Of a stretch of 64,000 bases of DNA, positions 10,481 to 21,443 are shown piece by piece; positions within the stretch are counted from its first letter, which is position 1; the number at the start of each line of letters is the position of its first letter. The position numbers and the translations under genes are program-made. The stretch is taken from positions 806,001 through 870,000 of the forward strand of contig JABBOT010000037.1 in assembly GCA_016165875.1 (NCBI GenBank), read 5' to 3'. The notes below the pieces were generated by a model. That model had not been told where the DNA came from. It worked only from the letters and a program-made list of their open reading frames with translations, and searched no databases. The DNA comes from Acanthopleura granulata (lineage: Eukaryota; Mollusca; Polyplacophora; Chitonida; Chitonidae).

Positions 10481-12345
10481 GATGTTCGAGGCTCAAATCC
10501 AGAAATGGTGAACGGGTATTGATCAGTCTGTAATCTGGGCAAGTGTGTGCGGTAACAAATCCTGAATAGAATCAGTTTGAAAGAAACAAAGCGAACCCAC
10601 TGAAAATACCTTGCAGTTAAATACAGGCTTGTTGATAGGAAAGAAGGAAATAGTTAGAAAAGTATGCCATCTTCTGTATCTAGGTTAATTCGGATGTCCG
10701 CAATACACAGGCCTCTCCCTACAGTTTAGGTCACTCAAACTGGGATGTGGAGATTGAGCATTCTTTCCACCTGTTTCTCTCTCCTTCTCTTTTCATTCTA
10801 TCAATAAACCTGTATTTAACTGCAAGGTATTTTCATTGAGTTGACTTTGTTTCTTTCAAGCTGATTCTACTCACGATTTGTTTCCACACACACTTGCCCA
10901 GATTAACGTGAGATGGTCCGGTGGTAATTATTCACCGTTCTATCCAGGACTTACAATTGGTCAAGAGTCTGAGACTCGCAGCATGCTAGAGCTAATATAT
11001 CTAAAGACGTTTTCCAAAGTCCACACTGTCGGATTCTAAGTTACATTCAGTTATGAGATAAGTCCACAAGCAGAAAGTAGTCATTCGGGTAGGAAATAAT
11101 GTAAGCATGGATTTCCCTATCGGCGCTATGTCGGGCGTTACAACTTTGTATATACGAGGCTGGATTTATTGTATTTCTAGTCCTGATAGTTCACTTCCTT
11201 GTCTTCACTTTACGTTAGGTTCTTTTTGAATATGTGACGCACTGAAGGGAGATAATTCCCTTGCGTACGAAGTCTGTGAAAGAGTTACAAATGATCACAT
11301 GTCAAGGGCTTTGCTGTCGCATACATCATAAAAAGTCCACGGTATATTTCTCGCCCATGACTCGATTACCTTGGCTGTAGGAGCAGAGCGCTTTGAGGAC
11401 TTCCGTCATATTCGATTTACTACTACAAGCAGATAAGACAAACCAGTGACATAGCCACCGGATTGTGATATATAACCAATTCGATTAACTGAAATCATTT
11501 GGGATCCTCTTTGATTTAGGGCCCAGACGATTCCCGACTTATATACTCATAAATGAGTCGGCTACAAGGAGTCCAGAAATTAGAAGCGACTTATAATATG
11601 GAGAACACGTCTTGAATTTCTTCGCTATCTCGTCTAGACGGCCCGCTGGCTCAGCCAGACAGAAATAGCAGATGGTCGGAAGAATGGGAGTTTAATACGC
11701 TCGAGAGTAAACACGGGGATCCACATCCAAAAAATGGTGTCTAAACGTCACACTTGCACGTCTTCTCCCGGCTCGGTTGAAGACAATCTCGGCGAAGTCG
11801 CTTTGCAGGGTTGCGATTTGTGACAGTGGGCAACATTGACATTAGATGTAGTCTTTGGGAGGGAGTAATATAACGGAGCATATTGATCTGTTTTAACATC
11901 GTTTGCCTGTCTCAAGTTTATGCTTTAGAGGGTCTTAGATATAGTGTACTTAACACTGTTTTGGCACTTATGGGCGGTTTCCCTCTCATAAGAACTATCA
12001 ATCTAACTGTAATGCACCTGAATGAATGATTGTGTGTTATGTCCTGAAAACCTTGACGAAAATGTCAAAGACACTTCTGTTTATCTCCTCAAGACTGTCG
12101 TAACACCAGCCTTAGCCCAAGTGATGCTGACAGATATCGCCTCAGGCCGCGTTTACTTCTGATAATTAGGCGTCACAAAAACAAAGCCTGGGAAAAGAAT
12201 AAAGGCTGTTATCACATTTGTCGGGCGGCGACAGCGTCGTGAATCAAACATCAGATAAATTTCTCGGTGTGGGGGATATCCGTGTCCTCGGAGATAGCAA
12301 AGAAGAGCTGTAGAGTAGAGGCGAAAAGAAAGTTATAGCGTCTTA
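10480..12345 (+). repeat. Tandem segmental duplication, unit B
   Basis: Second copy of the 8.8-10.5 kb unit. It is longer because of a foldback element (10,533-10,903) and about 290 extra bases near 11,945-12,240. It ends with the same 'cggagatagca...gttatag' block as unit A. Confidence 0.85.
10533..10903. mobile_element. Foldback MITE with about 125-bp terminal inverted repeats
   Basis: The left arm (10,533-10,657, beginning 'atctgggcaagtgtgtg') and the right arm (10,779-10,903, ending 'cacacttgcccagat') are reverse complements over about 125 bases, including 'ataccttgcagttaaataca'. The arms leave about 120 bases of unrelated middle. TA flanks both ends (10,531-10,532 and 10,904-10,905), consistent with a TA target-site duplication as made by Tc1/mariner-type transposases. 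There is no coding capacity. It is present in unit B only. Confidence 0.88.
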
Positions 12346-12779
12346 CAACATGGTGAGTCAATGAGTCAATGAGCAACTGTTACACATATCAAACTTCATT
12401 CACCCCACGACCTCACGCTGGGGTGGCCTTACAAGGCCAAGAAAGTGCACGTATGGCAGGTGCGATATCAGGTTACATACACAAACAAAGGGTGTTCTAG
12501 TGACGGTTTTCCCACTCGTAAATCGGGGGTTAGCCCAGTGGCGATTTCTGAGTAAAATACACCTACCATAACAAACATATGAATGTGTATTAATGAAGCA
12601 AATATGTCTACACTAGGCTTTGTCGACAGTGCAGTTGTTTGGTGTAACAGTGAGACATGTAATGCTTTGACAGCAGCGGCTACAATGTCGTGAGATCCTG
12701 AAGCAACCGTTGATATTTTGTCTTTGGATTGGAGATGGACATGGCTCATCTTTGCAATGATTTCATGTCATTGTGTCTA

Positions 12780-13060
12780 CATGTGTTAAATGTGATGACA
12801 ACACACAACGTTGAGTAATTCTAGTCCAGTGAACAAATTTAACAAATTGCATTTAACATCATTATGCTTTTTACCTGATTCTGCTCAAGCTATGGTGCTA
12901 TGGGGCATGTACTATGTTACTTGTTAAGCACTTACATGAACGGTTAGAATTAAACCCTAACTGAGGTAAATTGACAACAGGCCAGATTTCACCGGTAACG
13001 TGTTACCATTTGCCAACCACGACACTATCGTTGCTGCTGTGACTTTACTTTCTGCGCTGC
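12780..13060 (+). repeat. V-family repeat, first of a tandem pair
   Basis: Ordered blocks: 'aaatgtgatgacaacaca', 'ttgagtaatt', 'tgattctgctcaagc', 'cttacatgaacggttagaat', 'caggccagatttcaccggta' and 'ctgtgactttactttctg'. It is one of the longest V copies here and useful as a reference for the family. Confidence 0.8.
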
Positions 13061-13149
13061 AGTTATTCATATTGTATTTCTGCAAAAACTGTGATTCTGC
13101 CGGTGGACGAGGCATCCCCTGGGCATAGTCCCTGCTTGCGCTGCTATTC

Positions 13150-13430
13150 TATAGGCATGTCCTAAATGTGATGACAACACAGCACTTTGAGTAATTATAA
13201 ACAAGTGACGTCCAATAATTTACATTTAGCATCACTGTATTTGTTTTACTTGTGATTCTGCTTAAACCTTGGTGCTAGGGCAGTGTAAGTTGTTATTTGT
13301 TAAACACAGAATACAATCCTAGGTGAGGCAAATTGACAAAAAAGCCGGATTTCAACGGTAACGTGTGACTATTTACCAATCATAACAGTGTTGTTGATGC
13401 TCTGGCTTTACTCTGTGGTGCAGTCTGTTA
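13150..13430 (+). repeat. V-family repeat, second of a tandem pair
   Basis: Repeats the blocks of the preceding copy about 375 bp later ('cctaaatgtgatgacaacac', 'tgtgattctgcttaaacc', 'ccggatttcaacggtaacg', 'ctggctttactctgtg'). Same orientation, diverged by perhaps a fifth of positions. Confidence 0.8.
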
Positions 13431-13689
13431 TATATACTTTAATTACAATAGAAAGAAATGGATGCGATCAGGCAGAATAGAATAGCCTTCGTTGTTTTTA
13501 CAAAATACAATGAAAGAAGTCAAGCCACGTAAAATGTTTAAAGAAAGTCCGTCAGAAATTTGCAATGACTGGTCCCAATCGACAGTCAATAAATGGCTAC
13601 TATACTTCACTTTATTAAGATAAAAAATACAGGGTATAAAGAGTAAAACCAAACTAATTTACGCTGACAAGTTCGGGTTTTATTCTATA

Positions 13690-14060
13690 TGTACAATCTG
13701 AGTTACGGTCTAGCTCTTCAGTTCGAGTTGTATTTTAGTTGTTCAGTTAGGGTCCTACTCTAGCTCTTAAGTTAGCATCTTACTGTTGCTCTTCAGTTAA
13801 TCTTATTCTATCTCTTCAGTTACAGTGTTTTATTCTATGCCTCTTCAGGTAGGGTTCTCTGTTACAGGTGTTCAGTTAGGACCTAATGTTAGCCTTTCAG
13901 TTAAGGTTTTATTCTAACTGTTCAATTAGGGTCTTATTTTAGCTGTTCAGCTAGTGTTTTTTTTTACGATGGCTGTTAAAATAGTGTTTTGTTCTAGCTC
14001 TTCAGTGATAGGGTCTTGTTCTCAAGCTGTACCGTTATGGTTATATTCTGCCTCTCGAGT
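13690..14060 (+). repeat. Degenerate minisatellite, units of about 22-26 bp
   Basis: The motif 'tctagctcttcagttaggg' and variants ('tagctgttcagctagtg', 'taactgttcaattaggg') repeat about 15 times with variable spacing and many substitutions. It sits about 250 bp beyond the tandem V pair. 'ttattctaactgttcaatta' resembles the V block 'ttattctaactgttcatgta', so it may have grown from a V fragment. Confidence 0.75.
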
Positions 14061-14069
14061 TCACTACTT

Positions 14070-15180
14070 CTCGTCATCAATTATTGGTGATCACAGCAGT
14101 CCACCTCATCATTTATCTGACTGTGTATAAATGAAATATTCATGAGTACGTTGTAAAACATTGATCGAGTACAAAATTCAGGAAATATTTCAATTAATAC
14201 AAGTTTTATATTGCTTTCAACCAAGGCCGAAAACAGTTAATTTCATTCTTATAGTATTTGATGGTTGTTTGCTTTGGGCCTTTACGTTTACGTTTCAATA
14301 AGCGATGTTAGAGTTTTTCGTATCTCGCGTGAGTCACGAGATTATGCAAGAAAGGGTAATAGAAAGCGGGCATTCCTTTTATTTCTACTCTAGAATCTAG
14401 GAAAGCTAAAAGTGAAATCCAAGAATTGTGTCTACGCATTACAGTACCAGTTCCACTTATATGCAAGAATGCGTCTGGAGATAAGCGTCCAAATATATAC
14501 GATGTCGAAGTTGCGCGTGTACCCCATGCAAATCCGGTGCATAAATTGCAACAGGCCTTTTCCGCAATCTGTTATTCCCCAGATCCTAAGGCTTACGAGA
14601 GATTTCAACGGAAGTCGAATACCGCTTATTTTATACACACATTCTATTTCCCGTGCGCAAGATAAAAGCGATTGGCTTATACGACCATAATAACGACGAT
14701 AATTGCAGGAGTATAAGAGAAATGAAAGGCCGATCCCATAGTCAATTCAAGACATCTATTACCACAATCATCCATTGTGTGCACCGGAGCTTAAGAAGGG
14801 GATTTCTGACATCATAGTTATAGACATCAAAAACGGATATACAGCCGGCTTTAAGTCTCTGTCGATCAACCACCGGTTACATCGGTCCAGTCCGCTGGCC
14901 AAGCAGCAATTATTGGCCATGGACATAACCATCCTGTTATTAAAGTAAAACTACGGGCTTAGCCATTTAGCGTACTATATAGTCGTGCAAGCATATACTG
15001 TATCGGAACTGGTTGCGACATAAAGACGACTGCCGCATGGAAAGTAAGACCAGAGCAGTGCGGACAGTGCATTCATTATGGGCAGATGGCAACCGATAAA
15101 TTCCGGGCACTTGTGAATTAGGGTTATGATTTTTAATGCTAACATTTCATGAAAATGATTAAAAAGAGTTGTGGCTTATG
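14070..15180. other. No recognised feature
   Basis: Contains three overlapping frames of 68-92 codons at 14,412-14,690 on both strands, typical of a chance stop-free stretch. No motif recognised. Confidence 0.35.
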
Positions 15181-15400
15181 CCGACTAATTAATCACCGCG
15201 GCTTAAGTACAGAATTACCCAAAAATGCAGTAATGTTAATAGCAATTTACTAGATGTCCCTAGGCTATAGAATTACTCAAAATCCTGTCATAGGGTTTCC
15301 CTCGCAATTAACAAACAATAACATGAAAACCCTGCAAATGATCAGGTCTCGAGTACGCTTAGTGCTTTTACAGAATATACCTACTGGTAACATGCCGGCC
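15180..15400 (-). repeat. V-family repeat, 5'-half fragment
   Basis: Reverse V blocks: 'ggcttaagtacagaattac', 'agcaatttactagatgtccc', 'atagaattactcaaa'. The same order appears at 28,420-28,530. Confidence 0.6.
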
Positions 15401-15838
15401 TATACACTACGATTTGCGCATGGTGTTTTCTTCTATTTGCATTTTCCTGGCTATGGTATATGTGTCTTTAATAGTCCAGCTGAACTCGGATTACTATCTG
15501 AGCGGAGTAAAAGATCGCTGAAAATGATTTCAACCCTCACATGAATGCCGGCAAAATATATGTTTCTAAAATACCTTGACCAATTCTGTCTGCACCCGTC
15601 TTCACTTTTGTAAAGTAGAATGTTTGCAAAATATTGACAGTATAAACACGAAATGACTTATATTTTTCCTATCTAAATAGGAAAATAAACTCAAGCGTAC
15701 ATAAAACCAGCGGTAATTTGACCTTTGACACGTGACGCCACGAGATGAACGATGAACGAGCAAGTGGCAAGTTACAAATAGCGGTAGCGTGAAATCAGTG
15801 GGTCATGGTCATCTTACAGTACACGGTAATTATCCCAG

Positions 15839-16147
15839 GTGTCCAAGCGCTGCGTGTTAGGAGGCTGTAGCAACAGCAACGAGAATGGGGCCACTGTGAC
15901 CACATGTGGCCAATGGACAAGTCTGTCACTCGAAAATGGACAAATCACGTTCTTCAAACGAGAGTGTGGTTGTTTTGATCGACTCCATACTCCGTGCTGT
16001 GAGCATTTCTCTGCAGATTCTTACGACAACAACAATGAGCTGGCGCCGAAGTTTGGTATGAAACCTAAACTTAAATCGGATGCAGTACCCGTTTTTCGAG
16101 CTGACGGAAGAAAAGAACCACTGCTCACTCAAGCGACGAATGCCTGA
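15839..16147 (+). pseudogene. THAP zinc module exon of the pseudogene
   Basis: C2CH ligands are visible: Cys codons at 15,851 and 15,866 ('RCVLGGC'), then Cys at 15,995 and His at 16,004 ('CCEHFSADSYD'), followed by 'KSDAVPVF', the usual THAP ending ('AVPxxF'). The middle part, with the invariant Trp ('TRKWTNHVLQTR', Trp codon 15,937), is readable only in the +1 frame. Two compensating indels therefore lie inside the domain. The open frame has no ATG at its start; it begins just after 'ttatcccag', a possible splice acceptor. Confidence 0.8.
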
Positions 16148-17159
16148 TTGACAAATAAACAGCTCATGTTGAGAGCGGTGAAGCAGGCACTGTAGCCATT
16201 TCACCCCTGTGGATTCGTCAGCTGTGCCAGCAGCTTTCCGCAAATGGCAGTGTGTGACAGTAAGTTTAGTTTGTTTACAAATTAAATCTAAAGAATTCAT
16301 TCTTTTCAAGCAAATCGCCTATTCGTCACGTGATGTTGGCCCTGTACTGCCTTCTTCATCTTCAATATATATTGATGCTGTTGTTGAAACTCGTAAACAA
16401 ACTGATTTGTATGTGGATGGCTAACTTTGTCTGATAGTCACATTTGGGCCTGTGTGATTCTTTTCTTGGAATCCAAATTGACTGTTTTCAGATTCTGTGT
16501 GTCACCATTGACTTACTATTTTCACTACGAGCTTATCATTGTCCAAAATTGATTTCTATTATCTCCCAACATAGACACGAACAGTGAAGTGAACCACTCC
16601 AGCTTTATGGTTCTGCGTGAATAGTTCCCTCAAGTTATTTTATCATGGTCACTACAATAATGCAAGATGAAATCGGGAAATGCATTTACATGTAAATTAA
16701 TGAATATTATATCCATTTGCTTTTTGAGCGTTGAGGTATTTCATAAAAACAGCAGTGTGCTATTACATGCACAGCAGCACAGTGCAACCTACTGGACGCA
16801 CCCGCTCTCTGTCGCCTGTCTGAGGTTGATGAAAACAGTGGTGACAACAATGAAGGGTCGGAAGAAGATGACCATAATGAGAAAGAAGAGTCAGTTTATC
16901 ACCCAGACGAGCAAGACTTTGCAAGAAGAGGAGCAAATCAGTAGATTTGTTCAAAATACTAACGCTTGTGTAGCATCAATGAAGATGTCCAGTTGAAGCA
17001 CTGGGTCAATAAGTACGACCAGTATGATTTGCCAAAAGTCTTGAAGTAGGAGTCTTGTAATTATTTGTTGCCATACCATACACCATATGTTACTGTCAGT
17101 CTCACCTTGGTATATTTCAGTCGGCTATCCGTCAGTTGGTATCAATACACGTATTACAT

Positions 17160-17640
17160 TTATTTATTGGTTTTGAGTCCTGTCTCAGAAGCCTGTTTCA
17201 GTATTGGTTGCAGTGAAGGTGTGGTGACATTTAAAACAACAGGTAAGATGGTCAGTGTGCGATAGGTATGCACCACTGCAGTGTCACCAAAGACTGGTAC
17301 AGTTAGCCATTACTTGAAAATTACCCAGAAGGAAATATCTTACGTTCCTAAGCTATGCTGTTCTGAGGTGCAAATGTCTCAAAAACACTTCATGTTCTCC
17401 TCTGGTGGAATCACTTCATATTCGTACCAGACTTTCAGCAATCACCAAAAGTCGTTATTGAAGAAAGCTGTCAGCACCGTGTGGTCAGAAGAGAGAGTAG
17501 CATTGCTGACAGAACTCAAAAGGTATCACACTGGCAGGAGATGGAAGTACGCGGTTCAAGGCAAAGTGCAAAGTATGGCACTTACAGCATTCTGGAAACA
17601 AAGATAATAAAGTCATCAACATTGAAACAGTGACAAAAAG
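17160..17640 (+). pseudogene. Core conserved exon of the THAP pseudogene
   Basis: Reading across frames gives 'FESCLRSLFQ', 'VVTFKTTGKMVSVR', 'KDWYS.PLLENYPEGNIL', 'GANVSKTLHVL', 'ITSYSYQTFSNHQKSLLKK', 'VWSEERVALLTELK', 'ITLAGDG' and 'AKYGTYSILETK'. Three stops in the stretch around 'KDWYS', 'NILRS' and 'AMLF' (about 17,295-17,370) lie in the correct frame. Two of them are explained by one base change each (for example Gln CAG to TAG). Frames shift at least four times. The Asp of 'GDG' may be a catalytic-type residue of an RNase H-like fold; that is inference. Confidence 0.75.
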
Positions 17641-17881
17641 ATCCTTTTTTCACAGATTTTGAGCAAAAAAATTAATTGTAATAAATAAAATGTGATCAAA
17701 CATAAAATTATGCTAAGTCATGGTTACCATTTGTACAGTTATGCCTCTTTTTATTTTTTCTTTCTTTGTCCTGCCCTGTCACTGGCACGGTATTTACGGT
17801 ATCGATCCTCTATTCGAAAATATCTTCGCCAGGAATGGCTTTCTTTTAAACAAACCTTGGATGTTTGGCATGTTGCTCAAT

Positions 17882-18345
17882 GTATATCGATGCTTTTCCT
17901 TTACTGTAAAATGTTTCACTTATAATGAATGCCAATCCCAGCAATCACAGGTCAGACAATACATTTAGAGTTGAAATGTATATTCCTGCCCACTGTTCCT
18001 CGGGTCGATTTAGGAATGGTGCTCAATGTATAGACTGGTGATAGCATGACTACAGATGAAAAGTAATGCTTGAAAAAAGCGACACGACGTTTTCATAATC
18101 TGCCACTTTTCCAGAAATCGGGAGTAAATACTGGAGTAAATTAGTTGAGGCATATCAACCAGCTCTTAAATGTAGTGTAGTTCAACAGTTGAAACAACAA
18201 TCTTGTTCAGTTGCATGAAGCAACCTTGTTTTGAGCATTCACCAGTCGTTCGTTTACTGGACACACAATCTCTTCCTGGGCATGCAATTGCACGTCCCAA
18301 TTTATTGCCATATTTTATGAATCAGTGTGTTTTGGGCGTTTTCAG
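17882..18345 (+). other. Retained GT-AG intron of the THAP pseudogene
   Basis: Begins 'gtatatcg' directly after the codons for 'WHVAQ' and ends '...gcgttttcag' directly before 'ctgtgtaagaaaattg' (LCKKI). 464 bp, with a pyrimidine-rich 3' end. Flanking exons match neighbouring parts of the family. Confidence 0.7.
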
Positions 18346-18609
18346 GACTGTGTAAGAAAATTGACAACATCGGGAAGAAGAGGGGTATGAAGAAAGTGAG
18401 TCTTTGGGAGCCCAGTGTAAACCACCTGTATTGGTGCGCCGATTCAACCAGGGACAGCAATTAAGAGATGATAGTTTCCATGAGGAATTCTATTGGCAAT
18501 CATGTTCAAAACATTGATCGTCATAATTACCAGCTCTTCCCCAAATGTGCAAACAAACGTCTCTGTGGAAAGGATAGGGAAAACAAGAAGTGGATCGTTC
18601 CAAGTAGAT
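18346..18609 (+). pseudogene. Exon 'LCKKIDN...NKKWIVPSR' of the THAP pseudogene
   Basis: About 87 codons read in a single frame with one TAA stop (near 18,464, after 'STRDSN'). It carries the conserved 'NHLYWCA' and 'LFPKCANKRL' strings. This is the best preserved internal exon, and the stop is in frame without any indel. Confidence 0.78.
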
Positions 18610-18924
18610 GTACTGCCTTTTTTTTGGCATTATGAAATTTTTAGGCTAACTAAAAGAAGAGTAAAATTAGTTACCTGTTAGTAGGGACAGCCTACAATTC
18701 TTCTCTTTGCTAGAGTTTTTCTCTTCTGACCCAAGAATTCGGTATCAACACAGTGTGTTTCTGCAATTTACTATTAGGATACCTTTTTTAAGTTATGAAC
18801 CATTAAAAATACCATCTCATCTCTCACATTTAGTGAAAGTTATACCACTCTATACATGTATGAAGTATTATTCTGCAAAACATGAGTAATTTTAACTGAC
18901 TGGTTACAAATGTTTGTGTTTTAG
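18610..18924 (+). other. Retained GT-AG intron of the THAP pseudogene
   Basis: Begins 'gtactgcc' and ends 'ttgtgttttag' before 'atgcgtacagaaaag' (AYRK). 315 bp. An open frame at 18,707-18,889 inside it is incidental. Confidence 0.6.
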
Positions 18925-20140
18925 ATGCGTACAGAAAAGCTCTTGAGCAGTATTTAGAGTGACCGTCAGGATGTAGTCGTGTTGTCAACAGGACTCCAAA
19001 CTTCACACTTAGAATCTTTCCAGTCAACCACTTCGCACCAAAACTGCTCAACTAGACACCACGTGTTATGGACACAGGGTACAATTAATAATTCCAAGGG
19101 TGATATTGCTTTGGATCATGCTCGAGGGCAGAGAATATACTTACATAGGTTATCTATATCTCCTGCAATCTCCAGAACTGTGTCCTCCTTCTTAAACATT
19201 TTGCACAGAATACTTACGATGTGCACGAATTATGCGTACATATTTTAGGTTTTGAAGCAATATTTAAGGAGTTACAATAAATGACAAAAACTGCATATCA
19301 ATGAATTTCAGATGCATTTACAAAAGGAAGTAATATGTTAAATATATAACTTTTCTTAACTAAAGAAATTTGGTATATTATCCCTCCTGAAAATTTGCTT
19401 CAGTTGGCTACAGGTTGTAATAGTTACTGGCTGGGAGTTTGGTTGATTACGAGTTAAGAGTAGTGTACATGTATGTATAGGCCAGGTGTCTGGTGTACAT
19501 CAGGGCCGTGCATGGTCGGAGCCATTTTCCATCGGTATATTGGGGGACATATTCCTGGTGGAAGTCTACACAAGGATCACGAGATTTATTTAGTTATTTG
19601 GCCACGAGTCTAGCATGTAAAACTATGAGTGTAAAATTTATATTTATGCTTTAAAGTCAGTCATGCATTACTGTACTTCAGTGAAAATTCCGATAGGATG
19701 CAAACGAAAAGAGAAGGGAAGGGGATGTGGGGGCACAGTGTGAAAAAGTTCTTGAACCAGTTACACACAGTATGTTGACTCTTTAAATGCAGCGTTTAGA
19801 TACCGTAAATATTATAATGTGTAATGGTTTCACAGCCGCAAAGTGTCATTACATCTCACAAAAACGAGAGTCAAGTTTCTTTGTTATGAGAAGGGCTGTT
19901 CAATTGACCCACATCATATGTGTTGCTGTGTTACAAGATAAATTGAGTAGTCGTGAAATTTAGCATTTGAAAAAAAAGCCTCCTCTTTTTTTCTTATCTT
20001 ATGTTCTGGTTAATAGATATCAAAGATAATGATCAGTAAAATTATCCGGTTGGTAATATTTCATTTTGGCTGAAACAACACAGAGCATAAAATTCCATAC
20101 TGACCACTTATGGTGTTGATGTGTTTCCTTTTGGTTTTAG

Positions 20141-20294
20141 AGTCCAGAAGCTCATGGATGTTGTTTTCAAGTTTATCACAGACGGAGACAAGGTCAAAAA
20201 AGAGCACACATTGCCTTCAACCATATCATCTCTTGTTCGGAAACCTGACAAAGACACAGCTATTGCTGCTTATAAAAGTCGTTTCACACTATAA
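20141..20294 (+). pseudogene. Terminal exon of the THAP pseudogene
   Basis: Follows the acceptor 'ccttttggttttag'. About 50 codons in one frame without damage, from 'VQKLMDVVFKF' to 'AAYKSRFTL' and then TAA at 20,292-20,294. 'KPDKDTAIAAYKSRF' matches the remembered C-terminus of this family. It is the only exon with no visible lesion. The tract from 19,070 to 20,140 probably holds further eroded exon pieces and intron. Confidence 0.7.
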
Positions 20295-20560
20295 CAACTT
20301 ACTGCCTCAGCTCACTTTAAAAGCCAGGGAGTTCATCAGTTACTGACCACAATCATATCTTTTGAAATGAAAGTTCTACTAGGATGTAAAATGCGAAAGG
20401 ATCTCAAAGTGTCAAGATGACTAATAAATAACGTGTAATACATGTACTGTAAGTCTGGAGAGGTTATTGCGTTGTTCGCAGATAAGATGTTCTTGGCATT
20501 TTTAAAGCTGACTTTTTTTTTGTATTACACCTCAGAGGTAAAGACGCATACTAAAATTCT

Positions 20561-20690
20561 TGTTTGATTATTTAATTGATTGGTGTTTTACGCCGCACTC
20601 AAGAATATTTCACTCATACGATGGCCGCCAGTATTATGGTGGAAGGAAACGTTGCAGGACCCGGGGGAAACCACGGCCCTCCGCTAAAAC
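20561..20690 (-). mobile_element. SINE-A fragment, 3' half
   Basis: 'ttgattggtgttttacgccg', 'caagaatatttcactcatac', 'gatggccgccagtattatgg', 'gcaggacccgggggaaacca'. The tRNA-like head is missing. Confidence 0.85.
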
Positions 20691-20699
20691 ACTGCCTTG

Positions 20700-21130
20700 G
20701 TGACAGATTTGTTTTTTCCTAGTAGGATGTCCTAACTTAAGCACAATTTTCGAAATACTCACAATCAAGCAAAATTTGTGTGTTATCTATGGAATTTTTC
20801 TTTCGTGACTGACTGTGTTTAGTGTTCGTAGTAAATAGTGATGGCATGATTTATCTTTATTGCTTCCTTCACTCAGATGCCTTGTTGAAGGATCTTCCAT
20901 GTGCCATTGTTTGCCGGCTATATTGCAATGGTTGATAATATATGACTCATATTAATCATATTTGTCATATTGTCTCTTTGTTGGCTTGAGTGTACTGATC
21001 CAAAATCAAAGGTCGGCTGTAAGTATTCCCCACCAAGTAGGATTTATAACGTTATGAACCTAGATAATAGACTGAGGTACCATCCCTATTGTATTAATGG
21101 AACGGTCCGTTTCAGGTGATCGGCTGGGTG
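20700..21130. other. No recognised feature
   Basis: AT-rich spacer between the SINE fragment and the gypsy element. Confidence 0.4.
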
Positions 21131-21440
21131 TAAAAATGCTGGTTTGGTTCGTGGAGAAGGGATCAGGGAAGCTTACCGAGTGGTTGCCCGAGGAGTCCTT
21201 TAGACCAACTCCAGCTGCCCTGGGTTAGGACAGACAGGCACTTCCCCGGAGTTTACCCGAATAAGGTATATCCATTCTCCACTGGGTAGCCAACAATGCA
21301 TAAGCACCTTTGGAAGGTGAGATCCGCGTGGCGTCAGCTGACCAACGGCGGGAAACACTTTCACATCAATCCCTGATTCTGTGTCGAATAAAGAAACCTG
21401 TTGTTTTGTACGAACGAGTCTGGCCGAAGATGGCAGCACC
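21130..21440 (+). promoter_or_regulatory. Probable 5' LTR/leader of the gypsy element
   Basis: Lies directly upstream of gag, is GC-richer than the sequence before it, and holds 'gaataaagaaacctg' near 21,384 as a possible polyadenylation signal of an R region. No matching 3' LTR or primer-binding site was identified. Confidence 0.35.
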
Positions 21441-21443
21441 AAG

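Larger units (their letters stand above)
15839..20294 (+). pseudogene. THAP-domain protein gene, multi-exon, decayed
   Basis: THAP proteins bind DNA through a C2CH zinc module. This one resembles a metazoan family, of unknown function as far as I know, that pairs an N-terminal THAP domain with a long conserved C-terminal part. Seen in order: THAP module (15,839-16,147); acidic linker (about 16,800-16,930); 'FESCLRSLFQ' (about 17,172-17,205) and a core block up to 'LAGDG' and 'AKYGTYSIL' (17,280-17,640); 'SIRKYLRQEW' and 'TLDVWHVAQ' (about 17,795-17,881); 'SVNHLYWCADSTRDSN' to 'FPKCANKRL' (18,346-18,609); 'AYRKALEQYLE' and 'NHFAPKLLN' (18,925-19,060); last exon with 'RKPDKDTAIAAYKSRF' and a natural stop (20,141-20,294). 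At least six frameshifts and several substitution stops break it, so no full product is possible. GT-AG introns remain, so it is not a processed copy. The family match is from memory. Confidence 0.8.
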
